Shown here: in pieces, positions 22,662 through 32,338 of the stretch | Layout of the letters: every line of letters starts with the position of its first letter | How positions within the stretch are numbered: position 1 is the stretch's first letter | Assembly: GCA_000697475.1 (NCBI GenBank) | Contig: JNEU01000317.1 | Span: forward strand, 1-42,345 | Reading direction: 5' to 3' | DNA: 42,345 bases | Origin: Lichtheimia corymbifera B2541 | Taxonomy: Eukaryota > Mucoromycota > Mucoromycetes > Mucorales > Lichtheimiaceae | Made by a program: the position numbers and the translations under genes | Notes under the pieces: generated by a model | The model's database searches: none | What the model saw: the letters and a program-made list of their open reading frames with translations, nothing else | Told to the model about the DNA's origin: nothing

Positions 22662-24289
22662 ATACATTTATCATTTTCATTTCTTTCACTCTTGTAATCA
22701 TTCATATCATAAATACATCTACTTGCAGTTCAATATCAAAGGAGGGTGCTTGTATGTGTTACATTCATTTCATCTCGGATCTGGGAGATGATCCCAAAAA
22801 GGGTTGATAATCGGGTTCATGCGACCGAAATGGGAAAGTGATCAAACATTGTAGGCACATGATGCGTTTATCCATTCAATGTATTGTTGCATCTATATAG
22901 TAGCTCTGACTAGCTTTGAAGATGTCGCAAAGGCCTTTTTATTCAACGATGACATATGTAAGAACATGCTAATATCTATCAGTTTTCATCATCGCTTGGT
23001 CCAAGTGATTAGCAGCTTCTGCAAAGGTAAGGAATGCTTGCTTCTTGTTTTCCTGTCTCCATCCTGACATTGTTCACTTCAGTAGGCTGCCGTCGCTAGC
23101 TAGGTTGAATCAGTGGTGCAGCAGCTGGTAAGATTGGTATCATCAGGTTGATGGTGCTGGACTGATAGGTGGTAGTTGCAAGCTTGGATACTGCCTATTG
23201 ACGTCCATCATCATATCATTCTAGGTTCTTGGAACATCCTTAAGCAATGGTCAAAAGCACTGTGCACATCTTCTTGGCGATCAGGGCGCTCCGTAGTTGC
23301 TCAGTATTCAACATCGTTGCCATGCTACCATTTCCATTTGATGTTGTCAGGTATACTGGGCGCCACTCCCAATGGAATCCAATGGCGTCAACAATCTCGT
23401 TGTGAATCCCTCCATCAATGCGGTAGTTGAGTAGGTCCCTTGCGATACCATTGTTTGGTGAATAAATAAATGAAAGAGATATACAGGATCGAGAACCCAC
23501 ATGCCAAAATGCGACGACCAAATAAAATGATACCTTGTGTCTGAAAGAGAATTAAGATTCATTGGCTGTCATGGTCCCACTCACACACCTTCTGCATGAA
23601 ATTCGCCCTCAAGTACGCACCAGACAAATCATAATCCCAGATTAAGCCTCAACAATAGCATTATTAAATGTCTTGTGCCTTCATGTCCCTTATCGAACCC
23701 AATGCGAATACTTGACTTGTGACTATGGATTTCATTGTTCAGTGGTGAGAATGTTAATACTATCAAAGAACAATGAGCCAGGTTATCGCTCACATGCGTG
23801 CATGCTTAAGGAGAACGTCAGATGATATGTAGCCAACATGTAAGGTACGGACATGTGCTGATTGTGGCTGACAGGATATCCATTTACCTTTTACGTATTT
23901 CATCATGAACTATCTCTCTCATTTTTTTTTGTAGAACCCTTACCTCGTCTTTGTTAGGATCGGTATATCAATCACAATTCCATAAAGGCTACAGCAGAAA
24001 TGCTAACGATGCCCATTTTATTCTTGACCTTGAAATCATGCTTGCATTGAACAATGGGGACATCCGCTTTTTGAAAGGTGATGGTCTAAAAGATGAGGCG
24101 CAGCTTACCATATTGCAGCATTCTAACTCAGGAAAAAGCTGTGCGATGCTTTTGTGACACGATGCGATTTTCCGTTTTTCGGGTTTGTGTACCTTTGTTT
24201 TATATACAGAGCACACTGCAGATCAAATTACTGGTCTTTCTTTTTGCGTTTTCTTCCACACACTATTTTACGGCTGTCTTTTGTTCGAA
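22662..24289. other. Gene-poor stretch of 1.6 kb
   Basis: No supported gene. Faintly protein-like open stretches occur on the plus strand near 22909-23030 (FEDVAKAFLFNDDICKNML) and 24004-24157 (DAHFILDLEIMLALNNGDIR), and on the minus strand near 23240-23521. They lack family motifs and convincing splice partners. They could be relics or small unannotated genes. Confidence 0.35.
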
Positions 24290-26577
24290 ATGCGGTCCTG
24301 GATACGTGCGCCTTCGAACAATGCTGATGATCACCACCACCAACAGCCACACACAGCCGCCACCGTTGGACGACGAGCATCATCAGACAGTCTTTCATCC
24401 TATGCGAGCTCATTTCGTGAACCACGCTATTCCTTCGCTGCATCCGATTCTGAGAGTGATGAGGACGATGTCTCTGTACGAGAAGAGAACAATAGCAGCA
24501 GCGATCATAAATCATCATCAGCATCCACCAGCAATAAACCTGTTAGGAGACGAAGGGTAATATTCTGATGATTACCACAAGCATAGTACGCACACCCATC
24601 TTACAATTGAGACATGCATGTATAGGTTGCTTCAGGAGCAACTGCTGTAAGCTCTTCAGTGCTCATCCGTACAGTTGTACATCCTGTACTCAATATCCTT
24701 GGTACAGCAGCAATGATTGGATGCTTGCTGTGGTATTATAACGACCATCAGCTTTGGGATATTACAGCAAGCATAGGGATCGATGCTTCTACTGCTGTAG
24801 CACTCGTCATAACATTACTCACAGTGCTTTTACGCAGCGGGATTGAATAGTGAGTGATGGAATACTCGCATAAATATGAGAAAAGCAATACTAACAAGTA
24901 GGGTTTTTTAGTGGTATCTCAGAATACAAATGGACACGATTTCAGTTTCAAAGCGTCAAGCTTATTTTCTTGGATGTATACCATTCGAGTGCACGAGGAA
25001 TGGGAGGTAAGAAACGTTTATTATATTGATGAGCGTGATTCTGATAAAGGCATGATATAGGGATTCTACGAGTACTTTTTGTTCTACGACGTTTCGATTG
25101 GGTGGTTATCGTTGCTACCATTTTTTATCTCGGTCTTATCGCTGTAGCACCTTCAGCACAGCATCTGCTTCAACAAAAGCCGGTGGAAAATAACATGACA
25201 TGTCGCCCACTTGAACCTGGGCGACCTGAAATCCATATCCGAGCCACTAATATCAGTCTTGATAGTCGAGACGGCTTTGGTGTTAGCAATGAAGGCGTAA
25301 CAACCTATCTTAGATACTCGTTTAATCCGCTGACCGTCAATGGTACTTTGGACCAGGGTGTCGCCGTCCCGTTTGGTATTAAAGATTTCCTTCGAGGCAC
25401 ACAATTCCCAGCCTTTTACCCTCCTTGTCCATCCGACATTGACCTCTGCGTCTTTCCAAACTTTCATATCGCCCATACAACATTGGATTGCCAATCTGGC
25501 AGCTTGGATACCGAGATCATCAATGTGCACACCGATGCCAGAATGCCGTTGCGAGAGTACTACGGCCTTGCACCCGATGCCGATCACTTGAACGTGCGTA
25601 CACCTTCGTTCTATTTCGCAGGCAACATGTTCAATCGCACCCTTTACAACCTTGGCAATGTCAGTGCATCCGATCTTTCTCTTGAACTGACACCTGTACC
25701 TTTCAACCAGACGATACGTGATAGGATTGGTGAACAAACATTCGTTATGGTGACATATCAAGACACCATCCAAAACTTGGAGGCAGAGGGTGGTTTCTCA
25801 GTCAACGACCTCCACGTGCATCAATGCACTCTTCACACGGCAGCCAATGTTACGACAATCAACGTCAGTAGCCATGATCAGTCTTACTTTTTCGATGTGC
25901 ATGAAACTCGACCCATCAACATTGATTTCGACCGATTAGGCAACATAAGCGTATGGAGCCTCGAGGAAAATGATATGCAAGGACATTCGCATACCGTTGC
26001 TTATGCTTACCAGATGGATATCATGCGTGCTTTGATCATGGACAACGAAGGCTTGTGGGATCCAAAAAGGGGTTATCAACGTGCTATGGCTGATCAATTC
26101 TCAAACATCCATGAATTCCTCGCTGGAGCACTCAATCATACTGACGTGGTCTTTTCAATGACATTTGGTGCCTCATCAAGCTCTACGCGTGAGACTGCTG
26201 TATGCAATACAATCAAGACTGTGCTTTTCAACATCGATCCAGTGTCCTACATCGTATTTTCTCTCATGTTAATTACTCCTCTGGTATGGTGGGCTATCTT
26301 GTGGATTATCAGCATGTACAAAATGAATGGTGCGTCGTTGGGTGCATCCCAGATCTTGCTCGCTTGGAGCCGCCTGGTACCTGTGTTACGGTCGTCGTTG
26401 CCTAGCAACATCCTTCAGGCGGATCAATATGCTATTGCAAAATCAGCTGGCGATCTTACAGTGAGGTTTGGTCAAGTCAACGAGGATCATACCAGTGACC
26501 AACTCGAGCCAGCAGCATTTGGGCCCGAGGCATATGTCCAGCCATTACATCAAAGAATGCGGCGCAAGTCTGTCTAG
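24290..26577 (+). CDS. DUF3176-like multi-pass membrane protein, copy A
   Basis: Function unknown; the layout resembles the fungal DUF3176 membrane family. Exons 24290-24556, 24626-24849, 24912-25006 and 25061-26577 join to 700 residues. A Ser/Asp-rich cytosolic head is followed by two hydrophobic helices at about 100-122 and 135-162, then a short amphipathic stretch with HSSARGMGGILRVLF. A third helix lies at about 206-228, ending APSAQHLLQQ. A large domain of about 350 residues with many N-x-S/T sites and cysteines is probably lumenal or extracellular, and a last helix lies at about 588-612. The SARG-x-G and P-x-AQH blocks correspond to the SRGP and PF-QQ blocks I recall for DUF3176. It lies 224 bases before its paralogue, with shared intron positions. 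The start chosen is the first Met before a sensible hydrophilic N-terminus. Confidence 0.75.
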
Positions 26578-26801
26578 CAACATATTCCTCTTTTTTGACT
26601 TTTGTACTACCTTTTTTTACACTCATACTATAATACAATGTGATACCGATCTTACCATAAATGTTATCTTTTGGTTGTGGCGCATGTTCGACATTAGAGA
26701 GAGCACAATTACCCGCAGTGATCCCTTTTTGATCCACCTTTTTTTCTTGCTTTTCCTTTCCACCCCCATCTCCCCTTCTTCTTTTCCTACTTTTACATAT
26801 A

Positions 26802-28933
26802 ATGGAAAGTGATATCAAGGACAACAAACAGCAAGAAATAGTGGAGCTGCAAGAAATCGAGCTCAAGCATGCAACCAAAGAAGAGATACCCGATTCGACT
26901 CAAGAGAGCGAGAAAAAGAACGACATAGCCCAACAGTCTACTACCATACCCACAAATAAACAGCCACCAATAGAAGAGGTATGATGCTAATTACATTATG
27001 CTTTGCATCAACACGATATACCCACATATATATGTGCATTCAGCGTAGCTCGTTTTTCACCATTTTCTCTCTCCCACTGTTCAATGCTGTGGCAACTATC
27101 ATATTCATCGCTATTACCATTTTGGCATTCTCAATGGCATACGGCATGCCTGTTGAGGCTCATATTGCTGGCATGTCATATCCCTCCTTTATCGGCTTGA
27201 TGATGGCTTTGATCCTGCTGTTACTTGGTGATGGTATCGGATAGTAAGTATATGCAAATTGATGAGTGATTCGACAACTCACACACCTTTATGTAGCGCA
27301 CTTTCAGAGTACAAGTGGATCCGTTTTGAGCGAAAGAATACTCCTTTGAGCTTGCTTGAAGCATATGATGCCTGTTCGAATGGTCTAGGAGGTGAGTGAT
27401 GATAACATGCACCATAACGATGATATTGATGATGGTGGTTCTGAAGGTGTTTTTCGATCCATATACTCATTTCGACTTGATTATGTGCTTGCTATTGCCA
27501 TCCTATTTCACTTTGGTATCCTTGCAACTGCCCCTCTTGCACAGCATGTTCTCTTGCAGAATGCCAGTAACGATTTTGTCAATTGCATGAAGGCTGATAG
27601 CTCCCTTTCTGGTCAAATCACCAACATATCAAGGGAAGACTTTACCACTTACAATCCCGATACCCAAGATCCACGCAGCATCAGGCAATATATCGACCAT
27701 TCATTGATTACACGAGCATTCAGACTTGGATTTACCGGCTGGCTTTTCTATTATAATGAGCAGAACAACACGCTGGGATGGGATCCCCACTTGAGGTTAC
27801 CTTGTCCTGGAGAAGCATTATCTTGCAACTACACCACTACCGTGACAATGCCATATCTTAAGCCTGTATGCCAAAAAGGAATATTCAACACAACGATTGT
27901 CGACACTATCTTCGGTAACACCACAAAGCTCCTTGACATCTTTTTCGAACCAAATGATCTGTATGAAGGGGGAATGAAGCTCATTAGCGAGTACCAAAGT
28001 TATCAAGCCTTCTTTTACCACAGCTCAATGGAAAACTCGACCGCTTATTATTTGAACAACCTTACACAACCGTATCCCGAATCAGCAAGGAGAGTTGTGC
28101 AGCCAAGATTTGTGGCCTTGATGAAAAATGATAGCTTCAATGATGGAGGCGTCACCGCATGGCACGCGGAAGACTTGTTATACGCAGCACGCATCCACGA
28201 CTGCACCTTCCAACCCATGATTAATGTATCCGAGTATGTGATGGAGGATCAAAAGCTGACACGTCGACGCGTGATATCATCCACCCCTGTGGAGATGGAT
28301 TATGATGCCTTGAATGATCCAGCCTATTGGCAGCGATACGGAGAAGAAGGCACTGATTATACCATGGCCAATATGTATGCGTTGCAGCTCAGTGTGCTCA
28401 GGAACATGATCATTGACATCGACAAGGCGTTTCCACCCTTTCAGAATGATAAGATGTTTTACCAATTTGATACCTTCATGTACAAGATGTCTGATACCGT
28501 TGCCGAGAATATAGCCATGTTGCCTCCTCCCTCACATCAAGGTGACCCTATTGAAGTAGACACGGTGTGCATGCGTCCTTATATGCAATTTCGACCCGAT
28601 CCAGCATCCTATCTTCCACTGATGTTGTGTTTACTCATCCCACTCTTTTGGTGGTTGTTAACTTGGCTGTGGAGCTTAAAGCAAGCAGGCTGGATCTCAC
28701 GTGGTAGTTCACAGATTGCATTGGTGCTGCACGATCTCACATCCACCGTTCGTCGTCGTCTTGGTGACTTGTCATACATGGATCAATTCAGCATGATGAT
28801 TGCTGCCCGTAGTGTTCGAACCAAGTTGGGTGAACCAAAATCAGATCAAATCAGCAGCGATCCATTGGTGTTTGGACATAGAAATGATGTTGACCCAAGG
28901 TCTCTTTTACGAGGAAGACGTAAATCCATTTAA
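26802..28933 (+). CDS. DUF3176-like multi-pass membrane protein, copy B
   Basis: Tandem paralogue of the preceding gene. Exons 26802-26978, 27044-27243, 27297-27391 and 27447-28933 join to 652 residues. An acidic/Lys/Gln-rich head of about 60 residues precedes hydrophobic helices at about 68-90 and 103-125. Then come SEYKWIRFERKNTPLSLLEA and ACSNGLGGVFRSIYSF, a third helix ending APLAQHVLLQNA, a large glycosylation-rich domain, and a last helix at about 545-568 (FWWLLTWLWSL). Both end in a basic tail (RGRRKSI here, RMRRKSV in copy A). Exon 3 is 95 bases in both copies with the same phases, so the duplication followed intron gain. Function unknown; a surface or vacuolar membrane role is only inference. 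Confidence 0.75.
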
Positions 28934-29282
28934 TACACACATGTAATTATCGTAATAAATAGTATAGTCTTATATGATCTCTTTTCATGATATTTGTTGT
29001 ACATGGATGGCTAACTTTATTATGATGTTATATATCATAGCAACTATGGATAGGATCTTTTCCCTTCAGATTAATATTATATACAAAGAGATTACCCAGC
29101 ATATGGTTATTGAATGTGAAAGGTAAAAGAGTGCATACACTTGTTGCCATGCGACTAGGATTGGTTCCTGATTTAGGTTGTGTCGCCGTAGATAGAAAGT
29201 TTTTTTCCGTCATCCAAGCTGCATTTCTCTCTCCCTCTTGTATCTATGCGCCGTCCTTTTCTCACACACACCCTCCATTGCC
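28934..29282. other. Intergenic stretch
   Basis: Holds the 3' end of copy B (aataaa-like at about 28955) and the leader of the Atos-like gene. An ATG at 29245, out of frame with the next gene, opens a short frame that overlaps its start codon and might reduce its translation if transcribed. No other gene. Confidence 0.45.
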
Positions 29283-30803
29283 ATGCCAGTTCTTGTCTCA
29301 TCGGATCAGCCAATTGGTTCTTCTTGTACCTCTGATGCTCTCACCAAGTTGATTCAAATCATTGTGCGTTCTCGTCTCGGCACCCATTACGTTTGTGGCC
29401 AAGACCATGCTCCTGGCGACCTTTGCTGTTTTGCACTATGCTATCAAGGAGAAAGCTTTTCACTTATTCTCAATACCCAACAAAAGAATGGATCTCTGCT
29501 AGAGCGGTGGATATTGTCAGTGGATTCATCATCATCATCATCGATAAGACACGACAATAACGAGACAACGTCAGGCATGATGATAAGGATGAAACAGCAG
29601 CAGGATAAGAAGGAGAATGGATCACATGATATGATACTTTTATTACAAGCAGTGTATTCTTATACGAGGATGATGCCAGTTCATACGATGGTGACGAATA
29701 ATACCATGAGCAAGTCGGAACTAGCCATTACCATGCGACATTCGGCTGCAGGTCTCAGCTGCTTTTCTCATTCGCCCTCGCCTGTTGAATTTTCCCATGA
29801 TGCGCATTTGCAAACACACCACTTTCAGCCCACTTTTTTGAGTTCTATCGGCACCGTCTCCCTTGAAGTCGTCTATGCTGAGAAACCTACTAGTACTACA
29901 GAACCTGTTGTTGTAACCATGCGACGCCTATCTCGATTGTCATTATCAGCTATGGATATGTCAGAAGAGGATACCAATAATACCAGCCCTACCAACAACA
30001 ACAGCAACAACCCACTTTCTTCCATGCCCATCCCCACATCTCGTATGCAATATACCCGACGATCATCCATCGCCTATTCCACATCGCCCTCCTCCTCCTC
30101 ATTACGTGGGGTCAGCATCAGCAGTAACAGCAACAAGAACACCACAGGCAGCTTTATGTTTGCAGCCCATAGCAACAATAGCATCAATAGCCATTTCATC
30201 ACCACTAGCAACAACAGCAATCCACGACGTCGTTGCTCTCTTGGTGGCGCTGAAAGTTTCGTTGGAAGCTACGAGGAATCATTACTAAGCGGTCGCATGT
30301 CAACAGTGCCATCCAAGCCTATTGTATTTCAAGCACAAATTGGTGTCCTTGGCCATGGAGATTGCACGCCCAAATGCCCACCTCATCGGACCATTCTATT
30401 CCCGGCATTCTTTTATGAAAGCGATGCATCTCTACCATCACCTTATGTGGGCACCGTCGAGTTGACCAAGCGATACCGAGTTCCTGCCAAAGGTCAATTA
30501 CAGATTGTGATCAAGAACCCCAACAAGACAGCTGTCAAATTATTTTTGATTCCATACGACGTCCTCAATATGCCTCCCAACACAAAGACCTTTTTGAGAC
30601 AAAAGTCGTATGCAGGCGGATTGCGTTATGCTATTCATCTTCAACTTTGCCGCACTGAAAAGAAGCGTGTTTATCTATACAAGCATTTTCGGGTTGTCTT
30701 TGCCAATCGTATCTCGGATGCTCGTGAGACACTCAAGGTGACATGTGAAGGCCCTTTCGATTATGTCCCTCTGACACAAGCAGATCGTGAATTCCTTTCC
30801 TGA
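29283..30803 (+). CDS. Atos/FAM214-type protein with HORMA-like N-terminus
   Basis: An intronless 506-residue protein. The C-terminal half matches the Atos-like family (DUF4210 plus the 'chromosome segregation during meiosis' domain): GSYEESLLSGRMSTVPSKPI near residue 330, QAQIGVLGHGDCTPKCPPH, then GTVELTKRYRVPAKGQLQIV, KNPNKTAVKLFLIPYD, NMPPNTKTFLRQKSY and LYKHFRVVFANRI. The N-terminal 200 residues recall the HORMA region of Atg13: LLERWILSV near 72-80, LLLQAVYSYTRMMPVH near 119-134, and FLSSIGTVSLEVVY near 185-198. A Ser/Asn-rich linker joins the two. Family members act in gene regulation in animals and have been tied to meiosis in fission yeast; the role here is unknown. The start is the only in-frame ATG before the conserved region. 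Confidence 0.85.
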   Translation: MPVLVSSDQPIGSSCTSDALTKLIQIIVRSRLGTHYVCGQDHAPGDLCCFALCYQGESFSLILNTQQKNGSLLERWILSVDSSSSSSIRHDNNETTSGMMIRMKQQQDKKENGSHDMILLLQAVYSYTRMMPVHTMVTNNTMSKSELAITMRHSAAGLSCFSHSPSPVEFSHDAHLQTHHFQPTFLSSIGTVSLEVVYAEKPTSTTEPVVVTMRRLSRLSLSAMDMSEEDTNNTSPTNNNSNNPLSSMPIPTSRMQYTRRSSIAYSTSPSSSSLRGVSISSNSNKNTTGSFMFAAHSNNSINSHFITTSNNSNPRRRCSLGGAESFVGSYEESLLSGRMSTVPSKPIVFQAQIGVLGHGDCTPKCPPHRTILFPAFFYESDASLPSPYVGTVELTKRYRVPAKGQLQIVIKNPNKTAVKLFLIPYDVLNMPPNTKTFLRQKSYAGGLRYAIHLQLCRTEKKRVYLYKHFRVVFANRISDARETLKVTCEGPFDYVPLTQADREFLS

Positions 30804-30996
30804 ATCATTTGTAAGTACTTTTTTCTTCATGTCCTCCTCTTTTTTTGTAAATAAACTTTGCTATATACCATCATCTTGTCTATATATTCTTGCCTATTTC
30901 GAGAATCCATCCATGTGCAACATGGCTAAGTACAATTTAAATGGGACAATGTGATATCCTATTATACCTTTTCTTCCCTCTTCTTCTCTCTTTTTT

Positions 30997-31912
30997 ATGT
31001 TTTCTACATCCACACTCGTACCTGCATTAGCATTTGCTTGGTTCTACGCCGACTCGCTACCATTGTCATACGTCACACGCATCTATTCGCAAATGCGTGA
31101 TATAAAACGCAGACTGGCAGCCAACGACAATAAGCCCATTCGTAAGCAATCGTCAGCCAAGACGTGTCTCTTCAACCATTGATTCGTGTTTGCCTCATTC
31201 ATATGCAGCCCTCTTTTCAACCGTGGTAGTCAAGCATCGCTGCTGGTTTGATGACATTGATCAAAATTTACATATGGTGAGCCCAAGAAATACAACTACA
31301 TGGCTCTATAAAAATGGTACTCATCAGCTAATCTATAATAGAACAATACGTATGTGGGGCTTGGAAAGCGCTGTGAAACCATAAAGTGGCTGAATTGAAT
31401 CGACACTGATGAGCCTCCCAATCATCCTTTTTTTTTGTAGCATGTACAACCGATGGCTGGATCATGGTCGCGCACCTGCTGTTTGCTTACTCTTTGGTGA
31501 CGTTGCAATGGATCCTGAAAAGTACAATGCATATTACAGTATCGCTGGTGTGGTGACCCTTTATCGACGGGAGATTCGACCATTAGCGTCGTACACGATA
31601 CAATCTCGGGTCCTTGCGTGGGATGAAAAGTGGCTATTTCACCAACATCGATTCATTCTGGATGATGGCTCAGTGGCATGCTTAGCTCTCACAAAGTCAG
31701 TCTTTAAGGAAAAGTCTCGCAAGACGATACCACCAGCCAAGGCGCTTGCCATGGCAGGACACGATTTGACGGACCCAGAAATTGAGGCACGACGAAAGAG
31801 GAACTATGAAGGGGCCGTCGTTCCTTTTCTCAAGATGGATGCTTTTATCAATAATGAGCCATATCAGTGGGATGAAAAGGTGGATGATCCTCTTAGAGTA
31901 TCCAAGCTATAG
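30997..31912 (+). CDS. Hotdog thioesterase-like protein (THEM6/4HBT_2 type), copy 2
   Basis: Paralogue of the gene at 6326. Exons 30997-31141, 31209-31276, 31342-31349 and 31441-31912 join to 230 residues. A hydrophobic N-terminus (LVPALAFAWFYADSLPL) precedes FSTVVVKHRCWFDDIDQNLH and MNNTMYNRWLDHGR, the hotdog signature. The C-terminal half includes EIRPLASYTIQSR, WDEKWLFHQHRFI and GHDLTDPEIEARR, and ends RVSKL, like RASKL in copy 1. Exon 2 (68 bases) and the eight-base exon 3 have the same length and phase in both copies, while the last intron of copy 1 is missing. Start spacing and context are compatible with the Met at 30997. Likely an acyl-CoA or acyl-lipid thioesterase relative; substrate unknown. 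Confidence 0.82.
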
Positions 31913-32338
31913 CCAATTAGACCTAGAATTTCTATTACTCATATAAATGAAGTATCTATTTACACCATTACATCAACGTGGGATGTACAATCAAATGTGT
32001 GTGTGGTGCGTGTTATGTGCATCATCATCAAGCACAATTTCCATTAGCATGAAACAACGAAAAAAGGTGCCTGCATTATCTCCGGTTGATGGTGTTCACA
32101 TGCATCATATTTGCATCACCGTCATTGTTTATTTATCTTTAGCATGCAAGTGACAGCGTGTGTGCTGCAAGATGGCTTTTGACAAGGCGATAACAAGGTG
32201 ACACAAGCCTTCAACCTGTACTTTGCTTTCAATCCTCGGGTTATCCTGAACTTTTTCATCAACATCCCCCCTCCTTTTCTTTTCTTAAATACATTGCTTT
32301 ATATTCTTTTTGATCTCTTTCACTTTTAAAACACCCTC
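31913..32338. other. Intergenic stretch
   Basis: 3' flank of the thioesterase-like gene and promoter of the next gene (AT-rich cttaaatacattgctttatat at about 32284-32304). No gene recognised. Confidence 0.45.

Noticed and set aside
24185..24289. Upstream extension of DUF3176-like copy A
   Set aside because: The added 35 residues are a Cys/Phe-rich stretch unlike the hydrophilic head; ATG 24290 gives a sensible N-terminus, though the longer start is not excluded.
25153..25773. 206-codon minus-strand open frame
   Set aside because: Antisense to the long exon of DUF3176-like copy A, with no motifs of its own.
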